DNA from: Sulfuricella denitrificans skB26
Lineage (GTDB): Bacteria > Pseudomonadota > Gammaproteobacteria > Burkholderiales > Sulfuricellaceae
Assembly (NCBI RefSeq): GCF_000297055.2
Contig: NC_022357.1
Location: forward strand, 1,240,001-1,304,000
Direction of reading: 5' to 3'
DNA: 64,000 bases
The notes beneath the pieces were generated by a model. That model saw only the letters and a program-made list of their open reading frames with translations. It searched no databases and had not been told where the DNA came from. Positions 45,672-57,637 of the stretch are shown here, piece by piece; position 1 is the stretch's first letter, and each line of letters starts with the position of its first letter. The translations under genes and the position numbers were made by a program.

Positions 45672-45926
45672 TTAGCCTCCCGTCACGGGTGGGAAGAAAG
45701 CAACTTCATCGCCGTCACCCACAGCCGTGTCCGGGTCGGCAATATCTTGATTGACGGCCACGCGCACCGGTTTGTTCTGGGCGAGTTCTTCCTGCCATGT
45801 ACCACCACGCTGGCATAGCCATTCAGTCAGTGACCGGACGTCGGTGACGTCGGCAGGCGGGTTCGCCCGCTCGGAGGAAAGGCCGAAGGTTTCGCGTAGC
45901 CGGGCGAAATAAAGCAGGGTGATCAT
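45672..45926 (-). CDS. moaD: Molybdopterin synthase sulfur carrier subunit MoaD
   Basis: An 84-residue ubiquitin-fold sulfur carrier. The diagnostic C-terminal Gly-Gly, which becomes the thiocarboxylate, is present (FFPPVTGG). The N-terminus ITLLYFARLRETFG is typical. Lies between moeA and moaE on the same strand, separated by 14 and 1 bases respectively. Confidence 0.95.
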   Translation of the reverse strand: MITLLYFARLRETFGLSSERANPPADVTDVRSLTEWLCQRGGTWQEELAQNKPVRVAVNQDIADPDTAVGDGDEVAFFPPVTGG

Positions 45927-45940
45927 GCGGTTTCCTTATT

Positions 45941-47164
45941 TCAATTGAGCAATCCGGAGAAAGGAAGGAACCTGACTGTCTCGCCGCGATGAATAGGCAT
46001 CCCTTCAGGTACTTCCACCAAGCCATCGGCCCAGACAGTGGAAGTCAGGACGCCGGAACCCTGGTGTGGGTAAAGCTGGACTGCCACTTCGCCATTTTCC
46101 GCAGTGTGCAACCGGGCACGCAGAAATTCGCGGCGTTTATCGGGTTTCAGCCAGTCGAAGTCCGCTTTCAGCGAGAAGGCTTGCGGGGCAGAGGCGGTAA
46201 TTCCCTGGCTGCGCAATATAAATGGCCGCACGAACAGGCAAAAGGTGACGAAAGCCGAGACCGGATTGCCTGGCAGACCGATGAACGGGATTTTTCCGAC
46301 ATCGCCGAAGGCCAGCGGCTTGCCCGGCTTGATCGCGATTTTCCACAAATCAAGTTTACCTACCGTTTCAACCGCGGCTTTAACATGGTCTTCCTCACCC
46401 ACGGAGACGCCGCCGCTAGTGATGATCAGGTCCGCTCCGGCGGCAGCTATTTTGAGTACCTTCACGGTGGCATCGAAGTCATCCGGTACGATCCCAAGAT
46501 CAACGACTTCGCAGCCCATCGCCTGTAGCAGGCCAGTCAGAACGAAGCGGTTGGAATTGTAGATCTGGCCTGGCTTAAGGATTTCCCCGGGCATAACGAT
46601 TTCGTCGCCGGTAAAGAAGGTAGCGACTTTTAGCTTGCAGTAAACAGGCAGGGTTGCAATGCCGACCGATGCTGCCAGCCCCATTTCCTGAGGCCGTAGC
46701 CGGATGCCAGCGGGAAGAATCTCGGCGCCGGCAGCGATGTCCTCGCCTGAGCGACGGATATTCTCGCCAACTTTTGGGTGTTTGCCGACGGTTACCGTAT
46801 CGCCTTCGACGCCACAATATTCCTGCATTACCACCGCGTCGCAGCCTGCGGGTACCGGCGCCCCGGTGAAGATTCTGGCGGCTTGGCCGGCTTCCAGTGG
46901 CTTTCCGACTGTGCCGGCCGGTATGCGCTGAGTCACCCGTAGTCGGGTTGATGCATTGATGATATCGGCGATCCGCACGGCGTAGCCATCCATGGCGCTG
47001 TTGTCCAGTGGAGGAACGTTGACCGTCGAAGTCAGGCGCTCGGCAAGCACCCGTCCCAGCGCATCGGCCGTAGCGATCTTTTCTGTTTTAGTTGCGGGCC
47101 GCGATCGAGCCAGCAGGAAGGATAGCGCGTCGTCGGCGCTGAGCATGGGCTGTTTCTTATCCAT
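45941..47164 (-). CDS. moeA: Molybdopterin molybdenumtransferase MoeA
   Basis: Inserts molybdate into adenylylated molybdopterin. The 407-residue protein has the usual four domains, with PPLDNSAMDGYAVR near the N-terminus, IFTGAPVPAGCDAVVMQEY, the central MogA-like fold (LIITSGGVSVGEEDHVK) and FIGLPGNPVSAFVTF. The C-terminal domain is complete. Its first bases overlap the end of mobB by eight. MogA is not in the window. Confidence 0.97.
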   Translation of the reverse strand: MDKKQPMLSADDALSFLLARSRPATKTEKIATADALGRVLAERLTSTVNVPPLDNSAMDGYAVRIADIINASTRLRVTQRIPAGTVGKPLEAGQAARIFTGAPVPAGCDAVVMQEYCGVEGDTVTVGKHPKVGENIRRSGEDIAAGAEILPAGIRLRPQEMGLAASVGIATLPVYCKLKVATFFTGDEIVMPGEILKPGQIYNSNRFVLTGLLQAMGCEVVDLGIVPDDFDATVKVLKIAAAGADLIITSGGVSVGEEDHVKAAVETVGKLDLWKIAIKPGKPLAFGDVGKIPFIGLPGNPVSAFVTFCLFVRPFILRSQGITASAPQAFSLKADFDWLKPDKRREFLRARLHTAENGEVAVQLYPHQGSGVLTSTVWADGLVEVPEGMPIHRGETVRFLPFSGLLN

Positions 47165-47660
47165 TTTGTTTAAGACCTGTTTGTTGCAAGATAAATTCGG
47201 CGATTATTTTTGGCTGGTTCAGCCGGAACTGCGGCAGCGACGTTTCCAGAGGAAGGTCGCTGGCGATGGCGGCGATATTTGGATCCTGGGGAAAAAGCAG
47301 CGCCTTGTCGATGGTGGTGCGGTGCACCTCAAGTTTGGCAATCGCTTCGTTCTTGAAGCTTTCCACCAGCACCAGATCGCAGGGCGCCAGTCGCGCCAGT
47401 TGTTCTTTTAGACTCGGTTCCGGCTCGTTGCGCAGTTCATGGACCAATGTCCAGCGATATTGAGAGGTCACCATCACCTCGCTGCAGCCTGCGGCACGGT
47501 GACGGTAGGAGTCCTTGCCCGGCTGGTCGATAGCGAAATTGTGGTGGGTATGCTTGATCAGGGATATTTTCAGCCCCTCTGCCACGAACAGCGGGATCAG
47601 TTGTTCGATCAAGGTGGTTTTGCCGCTACCGGAGTAGCCGGCGAATCCGAAAACCTCCAT
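47157..47660 (-). CDS. mobB: Molybdopterin-guanine dinucleotide biosynthesis protein MobB
   Basis: A 167-residue GTP-binding adaptor associated with MobA in bis-MGD synthesis. Walker A is GYSGSGKTTL (8-17), followed by IKHTHHNFAIDQPGKDSYRH, the MobB signature. Presence of mobB implies DMSO-reductase-type molybdoenzymes such as nitrate reductase elsewhere in the genome (inference). Shares one base with the smpB stop and overlaps moeA by eight bases. Confidence 0.95.
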   Translation of the reverse strand: MEVFGFAGYSGSGKTTLIEQLIPLFVAEGLKISLIKHTHHNFAIDQPGKDSYRHRAAGCSEVMVTSQYRWTLVHELRNEPEPSLKEQLARLAPCDLVLVESFKNEAIAKLEVHRTTIDKALLFPQDPNIAAIASDLPLETSLPQFRLNQPKIIAEFILQQTGLKQNG

Positions 47661-48103
47661 TATTTGTTCCGCAACAGGCGCTGCTTCTCGCGCTGCCAGT
47701 CTTTTTCCTTTTCGGCATCGCGCTTGTCATGCTGCTTTTTGCCCTTGGCCAGGCCGATTTCCAGCTTGATCCGGCCACGGACGAAATGCATGTCCAGCGG
47801 CACGAGAGTAAAACCGGCGCGTTCCACCTTGCCGATCAGCTTGCTGATTTCCTCGGCATGCAGCAGCAGTTTTCGGGTGCGCACTGGGTCGGGGTTGACG
47901 TGGGTGGAGGCGGTCGGCAGCGGACTGATATGGCAGCCGAGCAGATAGAGCTCGCCACTGCGGATGATGACGTAGGCTTCCTTGAGCTGTGTCCGCCCGG
48001 CGCGGATGGCCTTGACCTCCCAGCCGTCAAGTACGATGCCTGCTTCATACTTTTCCTCGATGAAGAAGTCGTGGAAAGCTTTTTTGTTTTGCGCGATGCT
48101 CAT
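47660..48103 (-). CDS. smpB: SsrA-binding protein SmpB
   Basis: Binds tmRNA and brings it to stalled ribosomes. The 147-residue protein shows the OB-fold core ([30 protein letters not shown]) and the basic C-terminal tail ([20 protein letters not shown]). ATG 48103 gives the standard [14 protein letters not shown]; upstream in-frame codons to 48220 are not family-like. It is divergent from ratA, a conserved arrangement. The ssrA gene was not found in the window. Confidence 0.96.
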   Translation of the reverse strand: MSIAQNKKAFHDFFIEEKYEAGIVLDGWEVKAIRAGRTQLKEAYVIIRSGELYLLGCHISPLPTASTHVNPDPVRTRKLLLHAEEISKLIGKVERAGFTLVPLDMHFVRGRIKLEIGLAKGKKQHDKRDAEKEKDWQREKQRLLRNK

Positions 48104-48177
48104 CGACAGGTGAATTTCTCTGGTGAGTTTCTCTGTGAAATCGTGTATTTTAACAGTTTTTGATAGCGGTAGACTGA

Positions 48178-48615
48178 ATGATAGCAGTGGAAAAATCCGT
48201 GCTGGTTTTTTACTCGGCACGGCAGATGTTCGCGCTGGTCGATCGGATCGAGGATTATCCGAATTTCCTTCCCTGGTGCGGCGGGACAGAGGTGCAGAGG
48301 CACAGCGACGAGGCGCTCGAAGCGACGGTGCATATTGACTACCATCATCTCAAGCAGAGCTTTGCTACCGAAAACGTTAGGCAGGCGCCGCATCTGATCG
48401 AAATGAAGTTTCGCCACGGCCCGTTCAGTCATCTTGAGGGTAGCTGGAAATTCGTTGAGCTGGACGAGAGCGCCTGCAAGATCGAGTTTAAACTCTGCTA
48501 TGAATTCTCTAGCAAGATCATGGAGAAACTGGTCAGTCCGGTTTTTGGGCATATTGCAAACAGCTTTGTCGAAGCGTTCGTTCAACGGGCAGCAGAAATA
48601 TATGGTGAGCCATGA
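48178..48615 (+). CDS. ratA: RatA/COQ10-type START-domain protein
   Basis: A 145-residue START/SRPBCC-fold protein. Conserved parts include [25 protein letters not shown] and [13 protein letters not shown]. The family is described both as the RatA ribosome-association toxin and as a COQ10-like ubiquinone-binding protein; which role applies here cannot be settled from sequence. Divergent from smpB and overlapping rnfH by four bases, as in many beta- and gammaproteobacteria. Confidence 0.9.
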   Translation: MIAVEKSVLVFYSARQMFALVDRIEDYPNFLPWCGGTEVQRHSDEALEATVHIDYHHLKQSFATENVRQAPHLIEMKFRHGPFSHLEGSWKFVELDESACKIEFKLCYEFSSKIMEKLVSPVFGHIANSFVEAFVQRAAEIYGEP

Positions 48616-48938
48616 GTGAGGAAATTTCGGTGGAAGTGGCGTATGCCCTGCCGCAGAAACAGGAGGTCTTGTCCTTGAAGATAAGGTCGGAAGCTCCGGT
48701 GTCTGAGGCGATAGCACGATCCGGCATCCTGCAGGATTTTCCGGAAATTGATCTGGCCAGTGCCAAGGTGGGGATTTACGGCAAGCAAGTGAAGCTTGAT
48801 GCTGTGCTCAGAGATAAAGATCGTATAGAAATTTACCGCCCGCTGATTGCGGATCCAAAGGAAATCCGCAGAAAACGTGCGGCGGAAGGGAAGGAAACTA
48901 AGAAGGAGGCCGGGGGCGCCGAAACGGCCCCAACCTGA
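48612..48938 (+). CDS. rnfH: RnfH family protein (RatB)
   Basis: A 108-residue ubiquitin-like-fold protein of the RnfH/UPF0125 family, function not established. The core (VEVAYALPQKQEVLSLKI, GIYGKQVKLDAVLRDKDRIE, IYRPLIADPKEIRRKRA) is diagnostic. The tail is charged and low complexity. The ATG overlaps the ratA stop. The older name RatB reflects this pairing with RatA, not a proven antitoxin role. Confidence 0.9.
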   Translation: MSEEISVEVAYALPQKQEVLSLKIRSEAPVSEAIARSGILQDFPEIDLASAKVGIYGKQVKLDAVLRDKDRIEIYRPLIADPKEIRRKRAAEGKETKKEAGGAETAPT

Positions 48939-48944
48939 TTTAAC

Positions 48945-49409
48945 CTATTTGCACCATGAGTCAGCCGATTTTTTTGCTTCCTCGATGGCCTTGGCACGGT
49001 CGTTGTCTTCAAGAAAAACACGTTCGCCTTTTTCATTGAATTTGGTCATCCTTTGGCCTTCCTGCAAGGCTTGCAACTGATTCCGTGCTTGCGCGCAGTT
49101 TGCCTTCCTGCTTTTTTCTTCTTCCTGATCCTTGGCTTGTTTGGCAGCGGTTTCTTCCGCCTGAACCTTGCGTTTTCGGGATTCCAGTTCCCTCTCGGCC
49201 AAGGTTTTTTCTCCGTCTTTGCTGTCGGGTGTGGCTTGGGGCAAGGTCGGGTTATTCTTCAGGTTCAGATTTTTCTGCGATTTGGCGGTAGGCGGCGGGG
49301 TTTGGTCGGAATAATGCACCTTGCCCTCCGCATCCACCCATCGGGTGACCCCGGCCTGTGCGGCGGTAGCCAGCACCAGCATCGAAACGATAGTCAGGAG
49401 TTGTCGCAT
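48945..49409 (-). CDS. DUF4124 domain-containing periplasmic protein
   Basis: A 154-residue secreted protein with a signal peptide (about 1-20, cut after AAQA). A short DUF4124 domain follows (GVTRWVDAEGKVHYSDQTPP). The rest is a charged coiled coil (about 60-150) rich in Lys, Glu, Ala and Gln, containing two cysteines (C113-like in KANCAQA and the penultimate Cys) that could form a disulfide. Function unknown. ATG 49409 has AGGTG upstream; GTG 49418 is an alternative. Convergent with rnfH, 6 bases apart. Confidence 0.85.
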   Translation of the reverse strand: MRQLLTIVSMLVLATAAQAGVTRWVDAEGKVHYSDQTPPPTAKSQKNLNLKNNPTLPQATPDSKDGEKTLAERELESRKRKVQAEETAAKQAKDQEEEKSRKANCAQARNQLQALQEGQRMTKFNEKGERVFLEDNDRAKAIEEAKKSADSWCK

Positions 49410-49423
49410 GGCTTGCACCTGGA

Positions 49424-49783
49424 TTACTGGGTTAGGGGGTAGCTCTTTTGTGCTACAGCCAGACTTGCCAACTCGCTCGCGCTTTTGGCAAATTTCAGGG
49501 TGGCAGCGCTATCCCCTTTGGTTGCAGCTTCTTTGGCTTTCTTCAGGGCATCTTCCGCTGTAGTCCATAATGACTTTTGGGCTTTCGCTTCCTTGACGTC
49601 GGCTTCGGCCTTGGCAAGCGCTTGTTTGGCTTCTTCGGAAAGGGCAGGTTTGGCGGCCTCGGTAGCAGGAGTAACAACAGGGGTGGCAGCGGCTGATGAG
49701 TCAGGTTTTGCCGTGCCGCTGCTTTGACATCCGCTGAGCAGCATGAAGCCGAAAGTGATGATAGTAATAAGGGTGTTACGCAT
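49424..49783 (-). CDS. Small helical lipoprotein
   Basis: A 119-residue lipoprotein with lipobox LLSGC (Cys about 19). A Pro/Ala/Thr-rich linker (20-45) leads to an Ala/Lys/Glu-rich helical hairpin (about 50-110), reminiscent of DUF4398-type envelope proteins. The ATG is preceded by GAGGAG. The next gene downstream, the DUF4124 protein, lies 14 bases away, so both may be expressed together in the envelope. No function can be assigned. Confidence 0.85.
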   Translation of the reverse strand: MRNTLITIITFGFMLLSGCQSSGTAKPDSSAAATPVVTPATEAAKPALSEEAKQALAKAEADVKEAKAQKSLWTTAEDALKKAKEAATKGDSAATLKFAKSASELASLAVAQKSYPLTQ

Positions 49784-49900
49784 GTTTCATTCTCCTCGGT
49801 TTTATTCTGGGTGACTAAACATAGCGTTTCACGTTACGCCCGTCAATGGTCCAAGCGTACCGGGCCTATGCTCCATAAATGTAAAAATTCGCGAAGCCGG

Positions 49901-51505
<1,605 letters not shown>

Positions 51506-51517
51506 GCGAAGCTTCCC

Positions 51518-53080
51518 ATGCACCAGAAAATTCTTATCCTCGATTTCGGTTCCCAATACACCCAGCTGATTGCCCGTCGGGTGCGTGAATCCAGCGTTTA
51601 CTGCGAACTACATCCCTATGATGTGAGCGAACAGTTCATCCGTGATTTCAATCCCCAGGGCATCGTTCTCTCCGGTGGGCCGTCTTCGGTCTACGAAGAG
51701 GAAACGCCGCGCGCGCCGGATATCGTGTTCAATTTGGGCGTGCCTGTGCTCGGCATCTGCTATGGCATGCAGACCATGGCGGCGCAATTGGGTGGCAAGG
51801 TGGAAAATGCCTTGCATCGCGAGTTCGGCTATGCCGAGGTGCGCGCGCAGGGTCATTCCGCGCTACTGCGCGATATTCAGGACCGGATCAACGAGGAAGG
51901 TCACGGCCTGCTCGATGTGTGGATGAGCCACGGCGACAAGGTTACGGAACTGCCGTCGGGCTTCAAGGTGATCAGTTCCAACGCGGCTACGCCGATTGCC
52001 GGCATGGCCGACGAAGCCCGCCATTTCTACGGTGTGCAGTTTCACCCCGAAGTGACTCATACCCTGCAGGGCAAGGCCCTGTTCGAGCGTTTTGTGCATG
52101 GTATTTGCGGTTGTGGCTATGACTGGAATATGCCGGATTACGTCAAAGAGGCCATCGGCAGGATCCGTTCCGAAGTAGGTTCGGATGAAGTCATCCTCGG
52201 TTTGTCCGGTGGGGTTGATTCCTCGGTGGTGGCTGCATTGCTGCACCGCGCCATCGGCACGCAGCTCACCTGTGTGTTCGTGGATAACGGCCTGCTGCGC
52301 TTGAACGAGGCTGAGCAGGTGATGAAGACCTTCGCCGATAATTTGGGCGTCAAGGTTATCCACGTCGATGCCGGCGCGGTATTCATGAAACATCTGGCGG
52401 GCGTGACCGATCCGGAACAGAAGCGCAAGATCATCGGCCGTGAATTCGTCGAAGTGTTCCAGAGCGAGTCGGCAAAGCTGCCGAACGCCAAGTGGCTGGC
52501 GCAGGGAACGATCTACCCGGACGTGATTGAATCGGCCAGTTCCAAGACCAAGAAGGCACATACCATCAAATCCCACCACAATGTCGGTGGCCTGCCTGAT
52601 ACCCTGCATCTCAAGCTGCTGGAGCCGCTGCGAGAATTATTCAAGGATGAGGTGCGCGAGCTCGGCGTTGCGCTCGGCCTGCCCCATGACATGGTCTACC
52701 GTCATCCTTTCCCAGGACCGGGACTTGGGGTGCGCATTCTGGGCGAAGTGAAGCCGGAGTTCGCTGAACTGCTGCGCCGTGCCGATGCCATTTTCATCGA
52801 AGAGTTGCGCGCATCGGGCTGGTATGAAAAAACCTCGCAGGCCTTTGCCGTATTTCTGCCCGTGAAAGCCGTCGGAGTGATGGGAGATGGCCGCACGTAT
52901 GATTACGTCGTCGCGCTGCGCGCAGTTCAGACCCAGGATTTCATGACCGCACACTGGGCAGAGCTGCCTTATACCTTGCTCGGCAAGGTTTCCAACCGCA
53001 TCATCAACGAAGTGCGCGGCATCAATCGCGTCGTCTATGATATCTGCGGCAAGCCGCCTGGCACGATAGAATGGGAGTGA
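51518..53080 (+). CDS. guaA: GMP synthase (glutamine-hydrolysing)
   Basis: Aminates XMP to GMP. The 520-residue protein has an N-terminal glutamine amidotransferase domain with nucleophile in VLGICYGMQ and His/Glu in [10 protein letters not shown]. An ATP pyrophosphatase domain with P-loop [14 protein letters not shown] (about 229-242) and a C-terminal dimerisation domain ending [10 protein letters not shown] follow. Length equals the family norm (525 in E. coli). Confidence 0.98.
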   Translation: MHQKILILDFGSQYTQLIARRVRESSVYCELHPYDVSEQFIRDFNPQGIVLSGGPSSVYEEETPRAPDIVFNLGVPVLGICYGMQTMAAQLGGKVENALHREFGYAEVRAQGHSALLRDIQDRINEEGHGLLDVWMSHGDKVTELPSGFKVISSNAATPIAGMADEARHFYGVQFHPEVTHTLQGKALFERFVHGICGCGYDWNMPDYVKEAIGRIRSEVGSDEVILGLSGGVDSSVVAALLHRAIGTQLTCVFVDNGLLRLNEAEQVMKTFADNLGVKVIHVDAGAVFMKHLAGVTDPEQKRKIIGREFVEVFQSESAKLPNAKWLAQGTIYPDVIESASSKTKKAHTIKSHHNVGGLPDTLHLKLLEPLRELFKDEVRELGVALGLPHDMVYRHPFPGPGLGVRILGEVKPEFAELLRRADAIFIEELRASGWYEKTSQAFAVFLPVKAVGVMGDGRTYDYVVALRAVQTQDFMTAHWAELPYTLLGKVSNRIINEVRGINRVVYDICGKPPGTIEWE

Positions 53081-53161
53081 AGACGAGCCTGAGCCCGTTC
53101 GATTCGATGCTTGCAGATTCAATGGTCTGGCGGTAGAAGCCGAAGCGCGGGTTTGATGGGT

Positions 53162-53473
53162 TTATTCGGTGATCTGCTGAACCAGTATCCACGGCCTGAC
53201 TACCACTGCCCATAAGGCGGTATCTGTTTCCAGCCAGTCTTTGGCCTGTGCATCGGATACCTTGCCAATTCGATTTTCGAGCATCCATTGTTCAATCGTC
53301 GTCTTATTGTCCTTCGAGATTTGAATGGCGACTTCAACCAAATCCAGTTCCTTGCTGACCGCAACGACCGTTCCGGCGGCAAAGAAACGGAGCAATTCCT
53401 TCCAGGCAATCCGGGCTGTTTCCCTATTCAGGCTGGCGCGGAGAATGTCATCTTGATGTTGTGGATCTTGCAC
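53162..53473 (-). CDS. DUF2288 family protein
   Basis: A 103-residue soluble protein. The pattern LNRETARIAWKELLRFFAAG, VVAVSKELDLVEVAIQI and ending WAVVVRPWILVQQ matches the DUF2288 family as I know it; function is not known. It is convergent with guaA, separated by 81 bases without a clear terminator, and divergent from tadA across 140 bases. Confidence 0.82.
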   Translation of the reverse strand: MQDPQHQDDILRASLNRETARIAWKELLRFFAAGTVVAVSKELDLVEVAIQISKDNKTTIEQWMLENRIGKVSDAQAKDWLETDTALWAVVVRPWILVQQITE

Positions 53474-53571
53474 GTAATTGTCTTCCTGTTTTCTGGGTTA
53501 ATGCCTAACGATGTATCTGGACGCCAATTCAGTCCTTGTTCGCAACCTATCTATTTTACTTCGGGCGGTAA

Positions 53572-54571
<1,000 letters not shown>

Positions 54572-54593
54572 AGCGTTGAAAACGCGTACACAT

Positions 54594-56549
54594 TTATTTG
54601 GGTCTGAAGGCTTTTACCCGCTTCCCGAACTGTCGCAAAGCAGAGGAGCTTGGGTGCGATGCATAACGCAGTGCGATATAAAGCGCGCTGATCGATGTCG
54701 TGCTTAGTGTCAGATCGGGGCGCAACATGGCCGTACGTTGGGCGAAATCTGCCGGACCTTCATTGGGCTGGCGAACAATCCCGGCGCGAGCCAGCTTGCG
54801 GCAAAAGTGCTGATAGATCACAGCGACCGGGTCAGCGTCAACTGGGACGCGCCGCCACAGCATGAATCCGGAAAACACCAGCAGCAGCGCCCCAACGCCA
54901 GCCGCCAGGCTGACCGCCAGTTCCTTCCACGAAGCCATCTCGAATCCCAGGCGGGACAGCAAGTCATACTGCCGCTCCTGATCGTAGCCCAGCACCCACT
55001 GGTTCCAGTCGTTGTTCAGCGTATCCCAGCTCATCCGCAACTGCATCAGCCAGGCGCTATCCATCCGTGCCAGCAGCGGAAGCGGTTCGCCTGCCGGAAG
55101 CGCGGCAGCCAAGCCGGATTCTATGCGTCGTGGGGCAACCGCCGCAGTCGGGTCGACGCGCACCCAACCCCGATTCTGGAGCCAGACTTCAGCCCAGGCA
55201 TGAGCGTCGGACTGGCGCACAATCAGGTAATTACCAAACGGGTTGGGTTCTCCGCCCTGATAGCCGGTCACCACACGGGCTGGCACGCCGGCCGCGCGCA
55301 TCAGGAAGACGAAACTGCCGGCATAGTGTTCGCAGAAACCGCGCCGACTATCGAACAGAAACTCATCCACCGAGTTGGCCCCGAGCAGTGGGGGAGTGAG
55401 GCTATAGAAGAAGGCTTCGCTGCGAAACATTTCCAGAGCACGGCTCACGATTTCTCCATCGTCCTTCGCGGTGCGCTTCCAGGCACCCGCCATCTCCCGT
55501 GTCTTGAGGTTGCCGAATGAAGGTAGCCGCAGCGAAAGATTTATTTCTTTGGCCCCTGGATTGAGGCCGGCCAGGTAATTGGGATAGGATACTGCGCGAT
55601 AGCGCAGGCGCTGCCTCACCGGTTGGTCGGCGAGGAGTTCATAACGGGCGCCAAGGCGGCTGGCTGGCGGCAGTTTCGCAGGCAGATCCAGCGCAAGCAG
55701 CCAGCGCCTGTTGTGCGGCTCTAGCGTCAGCGTGTAGCTGACCGGATCGCCTGTTACGGCTATTCTGGCTTGCTTTGGGTCAGGTGCTGCCGCGGTCGAC
55801 CAGCTCCGCCCATCGAAGAAATCCAGCACCGGGCCACGCCAGTAGCGCTGTTCCGGCTTGGGTGGCGGTCCATCGAAGGCCACGCGGAAGGCTACTGCGC
55901 CGGATTGACTCAATTTGCTGATGCTGCCGGGCGTCATGTTGTCGCTCAGTCCCGTCATTCCCTCGTAGGCATCGCCCGGCATGCCCCATAACGGGCCCGG
56001 TACGCGCGGAAAAAACAGGAACAGTACCAGCATGACAGGTACGGCCTGGCCCAGCAGTACGGCGGCCAGGCGCAGCAGCTTGCGCGGTTCGATTTGTCTG
56101 CCTGGATGGTTGAGTCCGATCAGGGTGGTGGTGATGACCAGCACCAGCAGCAGCAGGTACATGCCGGTAGGAATGGACTGTGAATAGAGGAAGTGGGTGA
56201 TGAGCAGGAAATAGCTGATGAAGATGGCCACCATGCTGTCGCGCAGCGTTCTGGATTCGAGCAGCTTGAGGGTCAGCATCGCGATTAACAGGGCGACCCC
56301 CGCATCGCGCCCGAGCAGCGTATGGTAGCTGCCATAAATGCCCGCTGCGGTGGCAGCGGCAAGCGTGATCAACAGCCAGCGGGCAGGCAGGCGGACTTGG
56401 ATCAGGCGCATCGCGCCTACGCCGAGGCAGAGCAGGCTGATCCAGATCGGCAGGCGCGTGGCGTGCGGGGCGATGGTAAGCGCTATTGAGGCCAGCAGCC
56501 AGGTGTTGTTATCAAGCCGGAACGTGAACATCGCGAAGCGATACCTCAT
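54594..56549 (-). CDS. tgpA: Transglutaminase TgpA family membrane protein
   Basis: A 651-residue inner-membrane protein. A DUF3488-type N-terminus with about six transmembrane helices (residues 10-185) is followed by a periplasmic transglutaminase-like core. Its Cys-His-Asp triad is in SRRGFCEHYAGSFVF, SDAHAWAEVW and RVDPTAA. One more transmembrane helix lies near 555-575 and a DUF4129-like C-terminal part ends the protein. The pairing with DUF58 and MoxR genes is the classic operon. Possible starts are ATG 56549 or ATG 56531; a palindromic hairpin precedes the former. Substrate unknown. Confidence 0.9.
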   Translation of the reverse strand: MRYRFAMFTFRLDNNTWLLASIALTIAPHATRLPIWISLLCLGVGAMRLIQVRLPARWLLITLAAATAAGIYGSYHTLLGRDAGVALLIAMLTLKLLESRTLRDSMVAIFISYFLLITHFLYSQSIPTGMYLLLLVLVITTTLIGLNHPGRQIEPRKLLRLAAVLLGQAVPVMLVLFLFFPRVPGPLWGMPGDAYEGMTGLSDNMTPGSISKLSQSGAVAFRVAFDGPPPKPEQRYWRGPVLDFFDGRSWSTAAAPDPKQARIAVTGDPVSYTLTLEPHNRRWLLALDLPAKLPPASRLGARYELLADQPVRQRLRYRAVSYPNYLAGLNPGAKEINLSLRLPSFGNLKTREMAGAWKRTAKDDGEIVSRALEMFRSEAFFYSLTPPLLGANSVDEFLFDSRRGFCEHYAGSFVFLMRAAGVPARVVTGYQGGEPNPFGNYLIVRQSDAHAWAEVWLQNRGWVRVDPTAAVAPRRIESGLAAALPAGEPLPLLARMDSAWLMQLRMSWDTLNNDWNQWVLGYDQERQYDLLSRLGFEMASWKELAVSLAAGVGALLLVFSGFMLWRRVPVDADPVAVIYQHFCRKLARAGIVRQPNEGPADFAQRTAMLRPDLTLSTTSISALYIALRYASHPSSSALRQFGKRVKAFRPK

Positions 56550-56551
56550 CA

Positions 56552-56572
56552 CTCTCCCCCTTTGGGGGAGAG
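56552..56572. repeat. Perfect inverted repeat upstream of tgpA
   Basis: Nine-base arms CTCTCCCCC and GGGGGAGAG around TTT. On the minus strand the right-hand product contains the purine-rich sequence that would act as ribosome-binding site for ATG 56549, so the hairpin could mask it. Similar C-rich/G-rich palindromes are widespread intergenic repeats. Confidence 0.8.
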
Positions 56573-56659
56573 GTAGGAGAGAGGGAACGGACACGACGAG
56601 CAGCGATGTTCATTATTCTGGGAGGCACTTCTCGCCATGTCCGTTAGCCGGATGCGCAT

Positions 56660-57622
56660 TTACAGGTCTTTGATTCCAAACAGCGCCAGCGCCTCCAGAC
56701 AGGTGCGCTGGTGCACCTCACCGTTGTCTGGTGCCAGGGTGGAGCCGGGAATGCGCAGGCCGTAGCTCAGGCCGGCAATCTGTGCATCCAGCACCCAGCG
56801 GCACAGGCGGGAAAGGCGTGGTTCGGTGGACATGCCGGCGAGGTCGTCCCAATCCAGCCAGAGTTCTGGCAGAGCCTGGCCGGAAAACTGCTTGGTCAGC
56901 ATCCCCCGCCCTTGCGCCATTGCCTTCCACGCGACGTGGCGCAGCGAATCGCCGGTGTGGTAGGGGCGCATGCCGCGAAAGTCCTCGCTGCCTTCGGCTG
57001 CGATCGCCCTGTCGCCACGGCCCTGAATGCCAGTGAGCTGGGGTAGCATGGCGGTATCCGGCTGAGGATAAACGATACAGTTCATGTCCAGATCGAGCTT
57101 CGACCAGGCTTGGAATAACCCTAGCGGGAATCGGGTGAACAGGGTGAAGCGTCCAAGCCGGAGGATGCCGCGCTGCGGGGCATGCAGCTCGAGTGCGGTG
57201 GTCACGGTTTCATCGGCAGGAACGTCCACGAACTGTGGATGCGGTTTTTCAAGCGTCATGCCGATGGCGTAGCGTTCAGACTTGCTGGAGCTGGTCAGGC
57301 AGAGGGTGAAACTTGCCTGCTGCCCGGCGAAGACCGGCATCGTTTTGCCGGCGCTTATCGTAAGTTGGGCCAGGTTGCGGTAGGTGTGCAGAATCGAGAC
57401 CAGCGCCATGGCGCCCAGCAGGAAAGTGAGAACGAAACCGAGACTAAGGGAATAGTTGATCGAACCGACCAGCATCAGCAACAGAACCGCGGCGAACACC
57501 AGGCCGTGGCGCGTGGGCAGGATAAAAATCCGCTGGCGGTCGAGGATAATCGGCCCTTGCTCCACATCGATCCGGTTGAAAATTCGTCGCCACACCGGGT
57601 GGTTGAAGAGTCGAAACGTCAT
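56660..57622 (-). CDS. DUF58 domain-containing membrane protein
   Basis: A 320-residue protein with two N-terminal transmembrane helices (about 32-75, GLVFAAVLLLMLVGSINYSL). The DUF58 segment with a von Willebrand A-like region follows (GSEDFRGMRPYHTGDSLRHV, then WKAMAQGRGMLTKQF). Members of this family act with MoxR ATPases, thought to be chaperone-like. It lies between moxR (16 bases) and tgpA on the same strand. Exact function unknown. Confidence 0.9.
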   Translation of the reverse strand: MTFRLFNHPVWRRIFNRIDVEQGPIILDRQRIFILPTRHGLVFAAVLLLMLVGSINYSLSLGFVLTFLLGAMALVSILHTYRNLAQLTISAGKTMPVFAGQQASFTLCLTSSSKSERYAIGMTLEKPHPQFVDVPADETVTTALELHAPQRGILRLGRFTLFTRFPLGLFQAWSKLDLDMNCIVYPQPDTAMLPQLTGIQGRGDRAIAAEGSEDFRGMRPYHTGDSLRHVAWKAMAQGRGMLTKQFSGQALPELWLDWDDLAGMSTEPRLSRLCRWVLDAQIAGLSYGLRIPGSTLAPDNGEVHQRTCLEALALFGIKDL

Positions 57623-57637
57623 GACTCCGGCCGGCCC

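Noticed and set aside
45152-45754. A 200-codon open frame on the plus strand
   Set aside because: Antisense to moaE/moaD, both of which have all family motifs.
48178-48938. ratA-rnfH as a toxin-antitoxin system
   Set aside because: The pair is a widespread, conserved neighbour of smpB and the antitoxin role of the RnfH protein is not established; it is annotated as family members only.
53081-53161. Possible terminator between guaA and DUF2288
   Set aside because: No stem with a T-tract could be found on either strand.
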